This document shows, piece by piece, positions 1 to 6,970 of a DNA stretch of 33,401 nt. Location of the stretch: positions 1-33,401 of IMG/VR virus record IMGVR_UViG_3300032286_000463; one strand, 5' to 3'. The notes under the pieces were generated by a model. That model made no database searches and was not told the origin of the DNA. It saw only the letters and a list, made by a program, of their open reading frames with translations. The translations under genes and the position numbers were made by a program. This stretch comes from a virus. Numbering within the stretch: the stretch's first letter is position 1; each line of letters opens with the position of its first letter.

Positions 1-125
1 AAAACTATCGTTCTAATTCAAAGATATGCAAGACATGCCCTATACAAGCGGCTTGTGCTTCTGCAGGTTCTGGAGAGATAAAAATTAAGTCTCTGGAGCC
101 TTTAAATGAAGAACAAACATTGTAA
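1..125 (+). CDS. Partial Cys-rich protein, C-terminal end (possibly WhiB-like)
   Basis: Open from the window edge in the frame starting at base 3, ending at TAA 123-125, so only about 40 C-terminal residues are visible. They contain a C-x2-C-x5-C cluster (CKTCPIQAAC), which is the spacing of the last three cysteines of WhiB iron-sulfur proteins. The GVWGG turn that normally follows is absent. It could be a degenerate WhiB-like protein or another Cys-cluster protein. Its last 20 bases overlap the next gene, as is common throughout this window. Confidence 0.5.
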   Translation, partial: NYRSNSKICKTCPIQAACASAGSGEIKIKSLEPLNEEQTL

Positions 126-405
126 TTGGTGCGATAGTCAATTTAAGACAGCACTGTCTTATCAAATATACTGCTCTGCTGAATGCAGAGAGCAAGCAAC
201 TAGAGAAAAGATTGCTCAGAAATATTTAAAAGACAAAGTTAAAAAACGTATGGGCAAGGTTAGATTATGCAAGACTTGCAACAAACAATTGTCTATGTAT
301 ACTGAGGAAACTATTTGTCAAATATGCGAGGTAAATCCAGATGAAGTTAAAGACACTCTAAAAGAGATTAAGGATATTCTAAATGGTAAAACTAAATTTG
401 ACTAA
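106..405 (+). CDS. Small double zinc-ribbon protein
   Basis: A 99-residue protein of unknown function. The N-terminal half has CNWC (residues 7-10) followed by two cysteines (YCSAEC), and the second half has CKTC (55-58) and CQIC (71-74), so two treble-clef or ribbon-type zinc sites are likely. A Lys-rich helix lies between them and an acidic/Lys helix ends the protein. The ATG at 106 is preceded by a CTGGAG ribosome-binding-type stretch. It overlaps the RuvC-like gene by 23 bases, suggesting translational coupling. A DNA- or RNA-binding role is plausible but is inferred only from the zinc sites and location. Confidence 0.75.
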   Translation: MKNKHCNWCDSQFKTALSYQIYCSAECREQATREKIAQKYLKDKVKKRMGKVRLCKTCNKQLSMYTEETICQICEVNPDEVKDTLKEIKDILNGKTKFD

Positions 406-958
406 AAAACCAAAAAAATTCTGTGCTATTGATGCTAGCACAAACAGTTTGGCATTCGCTATCTTTGAAGATAATCGTATCGTTGCTTGTGGAAAGATTA
501 AATTTGAGGGTGTGTCTACATATGATAAAGTTATGGATGCAGCAAAGAAAACAAAAGCCTTTTTTGATAAGTTTGATTTTGATACCATTATTATTGAGCA
601 CACTGTGTTTATGAATAGTCCTAAAACTGCTGCTCAGTTGGCTATGGTGCAGGGAGCATTGCTTGGTGCTGCTTCTATGGCTGGGGTAAAGAAAATTGGT
701 TCAGTATCTCCTATGACATGGCAAAACTTTATTGGTAACAAGAAACTAACTAAAGAAGAAAAGCATGAGGTTCAGAAAAAGAATCCAGGCAAATCTGTGT
801 CTTGGTTTAAGAACGAAGAACGAAATATTCGAAAACAAAGAACTATTAACTTTATTAATATAAACTATGATAAGCACCTAGAAGATGACGATGTTGCAGA
901 TGCTTGTGCTATTGGTCATTGGGCTTTGAAGAACTGGGATAAGGCGTTTGGATACTAA
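383..958 (+). CDS. RuvC-like Holliday junction resolvase
   Basis: This 191-residue protein has the RNase H-like fold signature of RuvC nucleases. The first acidic strand is AIDASTNSLAFAIF near residues 15-28, the second is IIIEHTVF near 69-76 (catalytic Glu), and a C-terminal helix DDDVADACAIGHWAL near 167-181 carries paired aspartates. These match the Asp/Glu/Asp/Asp metal site of RuvC. Phage RuvC-like enzymes cut branched DNA before packaging, and this one sits just upstream of the terminase genes, which fits. The start at 383 overlaps the upstream gene; the next ATG is inside the core strand, so 383 is preferred. The next gene begins on the stop codon (TAATG). Confidence 0.85.
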   Translation: MVKLNLTKKPKKFCAIDASTNSLAFAIFEDNRIVACGKIKFEGVSTYDKVMDAAKKTKAFFDKFDFDTIIIEHTVFMNSPKTAAQLAMVQGALLGAASMAGVKKIGSVSPMTWQNFIGNKKLTKEEKHEVQKKNPGKSVSWFKNEERNIRKQRTINFININYDKHLEDDDVADACAIGHWALKNWDKAFGY

Positions 959-1113
959 TGGCTAATAAGTTTTATACAAATGAAGCATGGCTAAGGAAGC
1001 GTTACCATGTAGATAAGAAAACTCCAGAGCAGATTGCTTTAGAGTGTGGCACTAGCGTAGAAACAATCTACGTTTATCTAGCCAAATTTGGATTAAGAAA
1101 GAGTAAAAGATGA
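958..1113 (+). CDS. Small helix-turn-helix protein
   Basis: A 51-residue protein beginning MANKFYTNEAWLRKRY. The segment TPEQIALECGTSVETIYVYL (about 22-41) is a compact helix-turn-helix of the homeodomain-like or resolvase type, and the tail is basic. It overlaps both neighbours by the TAATG and ATGA arrangements, so it is surely translated with them. Its position directly before the terminase genes suggests either a small transcription factor or a DNA-recognition accessory of packaging. Confidence 0.75.
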   Translation: MANKFYTNEAWLRKRYHVDKKTPEQIALECGTSVETIYVYLAKFGLRKSKR

Positions 1114-1397
1114 AAAAAGTAAAATTAATTAAACCTCAACAAACTAAGTTTAGTAGAGAGTATCAGTTACAAATTGGGAATTTTACTATTACACAAGGTG
1201 ATATCATTAAGATAGATGGAGAACACGGTGGTAAATTTAAATTTAGTGCTGTTGTAACTAATACTGAAAATGGTAAAGTTTGGGTAGATTGTTTTGACGT
1301 TCACAAAAAGTCTATGGGGGCTTATCGCTCCTACTCAATAGACAGGGTAAAACGTATACCAACAAAACGAGGAAAGCAAAAGAAAAATGTCAATTGA
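1110..1397 (+). CDS. Conserved phage protein of unknown function (small beta-barrel-like)
   Basis: A 95-residue basic protein with alternating hydrophobic strands (FTITQGDIIKI, FKFSAVVTNT, KVWVDCFDV) and a final RSYSIDRVKRI strand followed by a Lys/Arg tail. The pattern suggests a small SH3- or OB-like barrel. I know of similar short proteins next to actinophage terminases but cannot assign a family with certainty. The start overlaps the upstream stop by four bases and the end overlaps the terminase small subunit start by eleven. Confidence 0.7.
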   Translation: MKKVKLIKPQQTKFSREYQLQIGNFTITQGDIIKIDGEHGGKFKFSAVVTNTENGKVWVDCFDVHKKSMGAYRSYSIDRVKRIPTKRGKQKKNVN

Positions 1398-1920
1398 AGA
1401 TTTAACAGTAGAGCATCTTGATGAGATGAACAAGGTTGTAGAGAAATATTTGCAAGGTGAGGAGCCTACTCAAATCTCTAAAGAACTTGCCTTACCTCGT
1501 CAAAAGGTTGTAGCCCACATTAATCAGTGGCGTGTAATGGCTTCTGACAATGCCGCTATTCGTGCTAGGGCAAAGGAAGCCTTGGTTGGTGCAGACACAC
1601 ACTATAACAAACTAATTAGTAAAGCATATGAAGTTATGGATGATGCTACTACTGTTGCTAATCTGGGTGCTAAGACCGCTGCAATTAAACTTGTTATGGA
1701 TATTGAGAGTAAACGTATAGACATGCTACAAAAGGCTGGTCTACTTGAGAACAAAGAACTTGCAGAAGAGATGCTAGAAATTGAACGTAAGCAGGATATC
1801 CTTGTTGGTATTCTTAGAGATATTGCAAGTGAATACCCACAGATTCGTGATGAGATTATGCGTAGACTATCCTCAGTATCTAAAGAACAAGAGGTAATAA
1901 CAATTGTCAATGTTCAATGA
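1387..1920 (+). CDS. Terminase small subunit
   Basis: A 177-residue protein with an N-terminal helix-turn-helix (about residues 25-48: GEEPTQISKELALPRQKVVA) and a long alpha-helical, charged C-terminal part suited to oligomerisation. It lies immediately upstream of and overlaps the large terminase subunit by 17 bases. Small terminase subunits of tailed phages recognise packaging sites on DNA and form rings. The identification rests on gene order, size and HTH rather than a specific motif. Confidence 0.75.
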   Translation: MSIEDLTVEHLDEMNKVVEKYLQGEEPTQISKELALPRQKVVAHINQWRVMASDNAAIRARAKEALVGADTHYNKLISKAYEVMDDATTVANLGAKTAAIKLVMDIESKRIDMLQKAGLLENKELAEEMLEIERKQDILVGILRDIASEYPQIRDEIMRRLSSVSKEQEVITIVNVQ

Positions 1921-3700
1921 TTTTCTTGAAGTACTGAAAAGTAATGTCTTTGCAGAGATGCCAGTAGACGTTAAGACATTTGTCGAAGGTGAAGACTATC
2001 TGCAGCAACCACCACTATCACAAATTCAGTACGACATCGTAGAGGCTATGAGCCAAATCTACAAGTTGGAAGAGGTCATTGAAATCCTAGGGGAAACAGA
2101 GGGTCGTAGATACTACAATAAGTATACAAAGAACGAAGTTATCCTACAACTTGGCAAGGGTTCTGGTAAAGACTTTGTATCTACAGTTGCTTGTTGCTAC
2201 ATCGTTTATAAATTACTTTGTCTTAAAGACCCTGCTCGTTATTTTGGAAAGCCTACTGGTGACGCTATTGATATTATCAACATTGCGATTAACGCACAAC
2301 AGGCTAAAAACGTTTTCTTTAAAGGCTTTAAGAATAAGATTGAACGCTCTCCATGGTTTGCTGGAAAGTATTATGCAAAGGTAGACAGTATTGAATTTAA
2401 TAATGCTATCACTGTTTACTCTGGTCACTCTGAACGTGAGTCTCACGAAGGTCTTAACCTTATCCTTGCGGTATTGGATGAGATTTCTGGATTTGCTAGT
2501 GAGAATAGTACTGGCAATGACCAAGGAAAAACTGCTGACAATATTTATAAAGCCTTTCGTGCTTCCGTAGACTCTCGTTTTCCTGACCTTGGCAAGGTAG
2601 CATTGCTATCATTTCCTCGTTATCCTGGAGACTTTATCTCTCAAAGATACGATGCAGTTATTGCAGATAAAGAAGTGGTGACAAAGAAACATAAGTTTGT
2701 TATGAATCCAGAACTACCAGAAGACACAGAAGGAAATACACTAGAAATTGAGTGGGATGAAGATAACATTTTGGCATACAAGTTTCCTGGAATGTTTGCT
2801 ATCAAAAGACCTACATGGGTGGTAAATCCTACTCGCAAAATTGATGATTTTAAGTTAGCGTTTTATACAGACCTTGGAGATGCCATGATGCGTTTTGCTT
2901 GTGTTCCCACCTATGCTTCCGATGCTTTCTTCAAGCAACAGGAAAAGGTTCGTGCAACAATGACGATAACAAACCCTATTGATTCTAATAAAAGATTTAT
3001 GGATTCATTCAAGCCAGACCCAGATAAAAAATATTTTGTCCATGCTGACCTTGCACAAAAACATGACAAGTGTGCTGTGGCTATTGCTCACGTTGAGAAA
3101 TGGGTAAATGTCCAGGTAGTTAAAGATTACGCACAAGTAATGCCTATTGTAGTGGTAGATGCAGTAGTATATTGGGAGCCAAGAATTGAAGGTCCTGTCA
3201 ATCTTTCAGAAGTAAAACAGTGGATTCAAAATTTACGCAGAATAGGATTTGATTTAGGCATGGTATCCTTTGACCGCTGGCAATCCTTTGACATACAAAA
3301 CGAACTGAAGTCTGTTGGTATAAAGACTGAGACTGTATCTGTTGCTAAAAAACACTATGAGGATATGGCTATGCTTGTATATGAAGAACGCCTTGCTATG
3401 CCAGCCATAGAGTTACTATTTGAAGAATTAACAGAGTTAAAAATTATGAGGGGTAACAAGGTAGACCACCCTAGAAAGTCTTCTAAAGACCTTGCAGACG
3501 CTGTTTGTGGTGCTATTTTTGGTGCTATATCACATACAGTAAAAGATAATAATCAGATGGTTGAAATTCATACATTCCGTGATAAAAAGAAAGTCGAAGA
3601 CATGCATGAATGGGACAAGACTACAATTATTGAAAAGAATAGACCGAATCAAAAAGACTTAGATGCATACTTCAAACAGTTTAATATAAACATAATGTAA
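1904..3700 (+). CDS. terL: Terminase large subunit (packaging ATPase-nuclease)
   Basis: A 598-residue motor protein that pumps DNA into proheads and cuts concatemers. The ATPase half shows a Walker A-like loop LGKGSGKD (83-90) and a Walker B strand LILAVLDE (186-193) ending in the catalytic Asp-Glu. The nuclease half shows the RNase H-like acidic residues: Asp in FVHADLAQKHDK (382), Asp in MVSFDRWQS (457) and Asp in KDLADAVCG (529 or 532). The length is normal for the family. It follows the small subunit by overlap and is the strongest functional anchor in the window. Confidence 0.97.
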   Translation: MSMFNDFLEVLKSNVFAEMPVDVKTFVEGEDYLQQPPLSQIQYDIVEAMSQIYKLEEVIEILGETEGRRYYNKYTKNEVILQLGKGSGKDFVSTVACCYIVYKLLCLKDPARYFGKPTGDAIDIINIAINAQQAKNVFFKGFKNKIERSPWFAGKYYAKVDSIEFNNAITVYSGHSERESHEGLNLILAVLDEISGFASENSTGNDQGKTADNIYKAFRASVDSRFPDLGKVALLSFPRYPGDFISQRYDAVIADKEVVTKKHKFVMNPELPEDTEGNTLEIEWDEDNILAYKFPGMFAIKRPTWVVNPTRKIDDFKLAFYTDLGDAMMRFACVPTYASDAFFKQQEKVRATMTITNPIDSNKRFMDSFKPDPDKKYFVHADLAQKHDKCAVAIAHVEKWVNVQVVKDYAQVMPIVVVDAVVYWEPRIEGPVNLSEVKQWIQNLRRIGFDLGMVSFDRWQSFDIQNELKSVGIKTETVSVAKKHYEDMAMLVYEERLAMPAIELLFEELTELKIMRGNKVDHPRKSSKDLADAVCGAIFGAISHTVKDNNQMVEIHTFRDKKKVEDMHEWDKTTIIEKNRPNQKDLDAYFKQFNINIM

Positions 3701-3703
3701 TGA

Positions 3704-3709
3704 TATAAT
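3704..3709 (+). promoter_or_regulatory. Candidate -10 box after terL
   Basis: A perfect TATAAT sits just past the terL stop. Transcription would start near 3716, directly before the GGAG (3718-3721) of the small gene at 3726. No convincing -35 is seen. Confidence 0.4.
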
Positions 3710-3725
3710 TAAACTATGGAGCATA

Positions 3726-3890
3726 ATGGCTAAAAACGTAAAACCGTTTCATCATCGTGAAAGTGAACATTTACGTTTGCGAAGACCCAGAAACTTGTTG
3801 CGTAGTCAGAAAAAAATGAGTATTGGAAGATACGAAGCCCAAAGTCGTATGGCTCCAAGTAAGCAAAATCAAAATTTATCTTATGAATGA
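3726..3890 (+). CDS. Small basic protein
   Basis: A 54-residue ORF starting MAKNVKPFHHRESEHLRLRR, very rich in Arg, Lys and His. GGAG ends four bases before the ATG, and a TATAAT lies just upstream. The stop is reached shortly before a second promoter. No family is recognised. A nucleic-acid-binding or virion-associated role is possible, but composition is the only clue. Confidence 0.6.
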   Translation: MAKNVKPFHHRESEHLRLRRPRNLLRSQKKMSIGRYEAQSRMAPSKQNQNLSYE

Positions 3891-3891
3891 A

Positions 3892-3923
3892 TGGTATAAT
3901 ATTCTTGTCAGGCACTTCTGACA
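3892..3923 (+). promoter_or_regulatory. Extended -10 promoter followed by a 5' hairpin
   Basis: TGGTATAAT (3892-3900) is a perfect extended -10 (TGnTATAAT). Six bases later an inverted repeat TGTCAG (3906-3911) / CTGACA (3918-3923) with a six-base loop begins at about the expected transcription start. The messenger would therefore start in a hairpin, followed by the AGAGGAGA ribosome binding site of the 3935 gene. Confidence 0.65.
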
Positions 3924-3934
3924 GAGGAGACCCC

Positions 3935-5392
3935 ATGAAAAACCCTATTAAAATTGCAGCATCTTTACTACTATCATTTATGTTTATGATTTCTGCACCA
4001 ATGGCTTTTGCAAACACTACCAATGAGTATAATCAAAAGGTAGCAGAGGCACAGGCAAAGATTAATGATTTAAAAAATCAATTAGATAATGCTCAGGCAA
4101 ATCTTGACAGTTGGATGAACTCGTCTAACGAGCAAGCAAATCTAATTAACAATGCTCAGTCAGCAGCAACTCAGGCAAAAGATGCATTAGAGCAAGCCGC
4201 TAATAATTACGCACTTACCAAGAACAATTATGATTCTTGGTATAATGAGGTTGCCATTGCAGAACAAAAAGTCGCAAATGCAGTTAATGAAGTTCATACT
4301 GCTGCAGACATGGTAGATACTACATATAATAATTATCTTTTGGCACAAAACAATGCAGATAATGCTCAAATTCAAATGAGTCAGGCACAAATCGATTATG
4401 ATACTAAATTAATCAATGATGGAGGTAACGGTAAAAATGCCGCTGGCTTAGTCGTTGATGTTTACACAGGCATTTCTAGTCGAGGAAACCCACCACAAAA
4501 ATCAGATATTGTTTATACCAAATGTAAAACAACTACTGTAACAAACATTGATGCCAACTGGGGTGGTGGAGATATCTTTGGCTGTGGTTCTGACTATGTT
4601 ATGCTTCATTACCGTGGCTACATTACTTATCCAACAACTACTAAAGTTTACTTCCAGGCTCCTGCCGATGATGGTTTTTACATGTCTATTAATGGAACTC
4701 AAATTATCAACGACTGGTCTCTAAAGGGTTGTGGAGCAAACTCAACAGGCTTATTTTCCTTCACTGGTGGAAAATCCTACGCTATTGACGCTTGGTTCTA
4801 TGAATGGAATGGAGGTGCTTGCTCTAGTCTTACTTACAAGCCAATGACTTCTGGTTCATGGCAAGTAGCACCAGCATCATTCTTTACTCAGGGTGCAGTG
4901 GCAAACCTAATAAAAGACCCATCACTTCTTGTTATATTAAACAACAAGATTGCTTCTTATGTTCAAGCGGTAGCGGTAGAAGAACAGGCTAATGAAGTAT
5001 ATTTAAATGCAGAATATAACTATGATGGCAAATACTTAAACTATATAATGCTAAGTCAGGACTTGTCTAATAAAAATTCTACATTAAATCAATTAGAAAA
5101 TCTAACAACTGATTCTGAAAATAATTGGCAAACATGTGCTGATGACAAGGCTGTAAAAGATGCAGAACTTCGTGATTTAAAAGCACAGTATAATTCTACT
5201 TTTGTTGGTATTGAAACTGCTGCATTAAGGGTAGATGATTTAGAAGCAAAACTTGCACAAGCAAAAATAGATTTAACAAACATTCCAAAGCCAACTGCGG
5301 CTGAAAAGAGAAAACCGAAGAAGGTGACACCAAAACCTATGGCTGATGGAGCATATGTGCCTAGACCTACGTTTGCCCCTATCCCAAAATAA
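3935..5392 (+). CDS. Secreted coiled-coil protein with a PA14-like domain
   Basis: A 485-residue protein. The ATG at 3935 is chosen because AGAGGAGA lies four bases upstream and a textbook signal peptide follows (basic MKNPIK, hydrophobic LLLSFMFMI, AMAFA-type cleavage near 26). The longer upstream start would bury this signal. Residues 30-160 are Ala/Asn/Gln-rich heptads. About 171-318 is PA14-like, with YRGYITYP, FQAPADDGFYMSING and several cysteines, the pattern of carbohydrate-binding PA14 domains. About 335-455 is helical again, and the tail is Pro/Lys-rich. The TAA stop is preceded by C CCA AAA, and the reading frame appears to continue in -1. A glycan-binding exported protein is inferred. 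Confidence 0.8.
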   Translation: MKNPIKIAASLLLSFMFMISAPMAFANTTNEYNQKVAEAQAKINDLKNQLDNAQANLDSWMNSSNEQANLINNAQSAATQAKDALEQAANNYALTKNNYDSWYNEVAIAEQKVANAVNEVHTAADMVDTTYNNYLLAQNNADNAQIQMSQAQIDYDTKLINDGGNGKNAAGLVVDVYTGISSRGNPPQKSDIVYTKCKTTTVTNIDANWGGGDIFGCGSDYVMLHYRGYITYPTTTKVYFQAPADDGFYMSINGTQIINDWSLKGCGANSTGLFSFTGGKSYAIDAWFYEWNGGACSSLTYKPMTSGSWQVAPASFFTQGAVANLIKDPSLLVILNNKIASYVQAVAVEEQANEVYLNAEYNYDGKYLNYIMLSQDLSNKNSTLNQLENLTTDSENNWQTCADDKAVKDAELRDLKAQYNSTFVGIETAALRVDDLEAKLAQAKIDLTNIPKPTAAEKRKPKKVTPKPMADGAYVPRPTFAPIPK

Positions 5393-5435
5393 TTCCCCCA
5401 AAGGAATTTGAGGAAAATCCAATCTCAAATATTCC
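5383..5435 (+). promoter_or_regulatory. Candidate programmed -1 ribosomal frameshift site
   Basis: Zero-frame codons are ATC CCA AAA TAA. The heptamer C CCA AAA (5383-5389) fits X XXY YYZ and abuts the stop. Slipping back one base gives CCC AAA ATA and opens 90 more codons. Two alternative hairpins follow: AATTCC/GGAATT (5391-5396 with 5403-5408), and a 10-bp stem GGAATTTGAG (5403-5412) with CTCAAATATTCC (5424-5435, two-base bulge), 13 bases after the slip site. Confidence 0.65.
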
Positions 5436-5661
5436 AGGGCTGGGGGCAGTATTCAGTGGACTGAGCGATGCTTTCAATGCATTGTCAAACATCGGTGCTG
5501 ACTTACCTCCAGCGGTTCGTGAAAAGGCAGAGAAGATTGTGGTATCAGCGATTATTGTGACTCAGATTGCAACACAGGCAGCAGCAATGGCTACTCAAGC
5601 AGCAGCGGCAGCCAGTGCATCTGCATCAGGCTCTGGTAGTTCAGGTAGGAGGAAAACATAA
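5389..5661 (+). CDS. C-terminal extension of the PA14 protein read in -1 frame
   Basis: From 5389 the -1 frame is open for 90 codons to TAA 5659-5661. It opens with IIPPKEFEENP, continuing the Pro-rich tail of the upstream protein. It then has a helical region (IPGLGAVFSGLSDAF), a VREKAEKIVVSAIIV helix, an Ala/Thr/Gln stretch, a Ser/Gly tract and GRRKT. No ATG, GTG or TTG with a ribosome binding site lies near its start; the first TTG is about 30 codons in. The next gene starts on its stop (TAATG), which suggests it is translated. A 575-residue fusion is predicted. The alternative is a real or sequencing frameshift. Confidence 0.7.
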   Translation: MIPPKEFEENPISNIPGLGAVFSGLSDAFNALSNIGADLPPAVREKAEKIVVSAIIVTQIATQAAAMATQAAAAASASASGSGSSGRRKT

Positions 5662-5840
5662 TGAAAGATTTTTTGAACGATATGATAAATCAACTATGGA
5701 CTTTGTTAGGCATGTTTGTTGCATGGGTAGTCTTAGAAGGTTCAGCAAAAACAGTTGTAGGCTATTGCATTTTAGGTAGCACTGTCTTGTGGGGATTAAC
5801 TTACAGACTGAGAAATCCAAAAGACAAGGAGGAAGAATAA
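5661..5840 (+). CDS. Holin-like small membrane protein
   Basis: A 59-residue protein with two hydrophobic segments (about 12-27, LWTLLGMFVAWVVLEG; and 31-47, TVVGYCILGSTVLWGLT) and a charged tail RNPKDKEEE. A strong AGGAGG (5647-5652) lies eight bases upstream, and the start overlaps the preceding stop. Actinophages commonly encode short proteins of this type beside lysis genes. With the next gene it forms a likely holin or lysis-regulator pair; which of the two forms the pore cannot be told from sequence. Confidence 0.75.
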   Translation: MKDFLNDMINQLWTLLGMFVAWVVLEGSAKTVVGYCILGSTVLWGLTYRLRNPKDKEEE

Positions 5841-6133
5841 TGAGACTATTTGGTAATGTATTTATGCGTATTGTTGCTACTTTTGTTGCTTCTGCACTTG
5901 GTGTAGTTGGTGCTGGTAGCGTAGCAAGCGGTATTAGTGGTATCGAGATTCCTATTTGGTTTAGTGCTGTAATGGGCGGTATCTTAGCAGTAGCAAAGGT
6001 AGTAGAGTTACTAGCCTTAGCATTCCTTGAAGATGGCAAACTATCTCGTAATGAGATTAATGCTGCTTTCCGTCAGACTATTGCTCTTAAAGATGTAGCA
6101 CAGGATGATGAGACATCTAAGCCTAAGAAATAA
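5840..6133 (+). CDS. Holin-like membrane protein
   Basis: A 97-residue protein starting MRLFGNVFMRIV at 5840, chosen because AAGGAGG (5826-5832) is seven bases upstream and the start sits on the preceding stop. A more upstream in-frame ATG at 5789 lies inside the previous gene. Two hydrophobic segments (about 10-32 and 38-62) are followed by LEDGKLSRNEINAAFRQ, a polar C-terminal motif I associate with actinophage membrane proteins near lysis cassettes. The tail is charged. A terminator hairpin follows seven bases after the stop. Confidence 0.78.
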   Translation: MRLFGNVFMRIVATFVASALGVVGAGSVASGISGIEIPIWFSAVMGGILAVAKVVELLALAFLEDGKLSRNEINAAFRQTIALKDVAQDDETSKPKK

Positions 6134-6134
6134 C

Positions 6135-6163
6135 TTGACAAACCCCTTTCGTTAGTTTATAAT
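6135..6163 (+). promoter_or_regulatory. Sigma-70-type promoter nested in a terminator
   Basis: TTGACA (6135-6140), 17-base spacer, TATAAT (6158-6163): perfect consensus. Transcription would start near 6170. The -35 lies at the left foot of the terminator stem and the -10 lies in its loop. Confidence 0.85.
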
Positions 6164-6188
6164 AGATATAGACCTGAAAGGGGTTTTT
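6140..6188 (+). terminator. Rho-independent terminator overlapping a promoter
   Basis: AAACCCCTTTC (6140-6150) pairs perfectly with GAAAGGGGTTT (6176-6186), an 11-bp stem with a 25-base loop, ending in a run of five T. It closes the lysis-type operon. Its 3' arm AAAGGGG also serves as the ribosome binding site of the next gene at seven-base spacing. Confidence 0.82.
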
Positions 6189-6190
6189 CT

Positions 6191-6430
6191 ATGTCAATGA
6201 CTTTTGACGAATGGCTACAACATGGCTTAACACAAGGCTGGGTTGGTCCTGCTGTATGCAGTACACACGATGGCATTCCTACCACTAGAGATGAAGATTT
6301 AGAGTGGGAAACTGGAGACCCATGCATCCATGTACTAAGACTATATGAAGATGAAGCAACCAAATTGGCTGTGGAAGAAAATCATGCTCCGTCTGTGTGG
6401 CGAGCAACAAACAGTGGTTACACTGTATAA
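6191..6430 (+). CDS. Conserved actinophage hypothetical protein
   Basis: A 79-residue acidic protein. It has a Cys-x-x-His near the N-terminus (CSTHDGIP), then GDPCIHVLRLYEDEATK and HAPSVWRATN. I recognise this as a type of short conserved protein common in actinobacteriophages, without known function; Cys/His positions leave a metal site possible. It has its own promoter (6135-6163) and uses the terminator 3' arm as ribosome binding site. The stop is followed directly by tRNA genes, so the messenger may be processed at the tRNA. Confidence 0.78.
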   Translation: MSMTFDEWLQHGLTQGWVGPAVCSTHDGIPTTRDEDLEWETGDPCIHVLRLYEDEATKLAVEENHAPSVWRATNSGYTV

Positions 6431-6439
6431 TTAAATAAT

Positions 6440-6511
6440 TGGGCATTAACTCAGTTGGCAGAGTGTTCGACTGTTAATCGTTGATTCCAGATTCGAGTTC
6501 TGGTAGCCCAG
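6440..6511 (+). tRNA. tRNA-Asn (GTT)
   Basis: A cloverleaf can be drawn: acceptor TGGGCAT with TAGCCCA (two mismatches at the inner end), D arm ACTC/GAGT, anticodon loop CTGTTAA with GTT, and T arm CCAGA-TTCGAGT-TCTGG. The lower anticodon stem also has two mismatches, so this is a somewhat degenerate phage tRNA. Confidence 0.75.
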
Positions 6512-6610
6512 CAGAGACCAGACACGCAGACTAAGATTCGGTGGCTTAACAGAAATACTAGTAAAGACTGTTACAGATGTTGTTCCTATTTGGGTTTTTA
6601 AGGAACGTTT
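6512..6610 (+). other. Spacer between tRNA-Asn and tRNA-Trp
   Basis: No cloverleaf found. It holds an inverted repeat GTTCCT (6582-6587) / AGGAAC (6601-6606) just before tRNA-Trp, a possible processing or folding element. Confidence 0.3.
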
Positions 6611-6681
6611 ATCACTCAAGTGTTACGGAAGCACAGCGGTCTCCAAAACCGTTGGACAAGGTTCAATTCCTTGGAGTGGTG
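6611..6681 (+). tRNA. tRNA-Trp (CCA)
   Basis: Acceptor ATCACTC pairs with GAGTGGT (one G-T pair). The D arm is GTG(T)/GCAC, the anticodon stem GCGGT/ACCGT has loop CTCCAAA giving CCA, and the T arm is CAAGG-TTCAATT-CCTTG. The discriminator is G6681. A well-formed tRNA. Confidence 0.88.
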
Positions 6682-6829
6682 CGGATAGATGATGCACACT
6701 ATGGAGTCACCCAGAGCACTGGGCGTGTAGCCCTCCAATGCCTATCTCTGTCAAGTAATGCACTAAGGCAGTTTATTGCAGGGAAGCCCAGCGATAACTT
6801 CGAAGAATTGCTTGAAATGCATTACGATT
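6682..6829 (+). other. Structured spacer between tRNA-Trp and tRNA-Thr
   Basis: No tRNA recognised. CCCAG-AGCA-CTGGG (6710-6723) and GGGC-GTGTA-GCCC (6721-6733) are two mutually exclusive hairpins inside a GGAG/CTCC pair (6703-6706, 6733-6736). It may be a small RNA or a decayed tRNA-like remnant. Confidence 0.3.
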
Positions 6830-6901
6830 GCCACCTTAACTCAGCGGTAGAGTGCCATACTTGTAATATGGAGGTCAACAGTTCAAATCTGTTAGGTGGC
6901 T
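6830..6901 (+). tRNA. tRNA-Thr (TGT)
   Basis: A complete cloverleaf: acceptor GCCACCT/AGGTGGC, D arm ACTC/GAGT, anticodon stem CCATA/TATGG with loop CTTGTAA (TGT), T arm AACAG-TTCAAAT-CTGTT, discriminator T. It reads ACA codons, which are frequent in this genome. Confidence 0.95.
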
Positions 6902-6907
6902 CTAAGT

Positions 6908-6944
6908 AGTAATGCTATAATAGTATTACTATGAACATTCATAG
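6908..6944 (+). promoter_or_regulatory. Extended -10 promoter with 5' hairpin for the endopeptidase gene
   Basis: TGCTATAAT (6913-6921) lies within an inverted repeat AGTAAT (6908-6913) / ATTACT (6925-6930). CTATGA (6929-6934) / TCATAG (6939-6944) forms a hairpin starting at the expected +1. The GAAAGGAAG ribosome binding site follows. Confidence 0.65.
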
Positions 6945-6970
6945 AATACATCTTGAAAGGAAGTATTAAT

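Noticed and set aside
3887-3934. Upstream start for the PA14 protein
   Set aside because: It would place 16 residues before the signal peptide and span the promoter; 3935 has a strong ribosome binding site.
5641-6039. 132-codon minus-strand ORF opposite the holin-like genes
   Set aside because: No start signals, and it is fully antisense to three coupled plus-strand genes with strong ribosome binding sites.
6577-6909. 110-codon plus-strand ORF
   Set aside because: It runs through tRNA-Trp and tRNA-Thr and has no ribosome binding site; it is open by chance.
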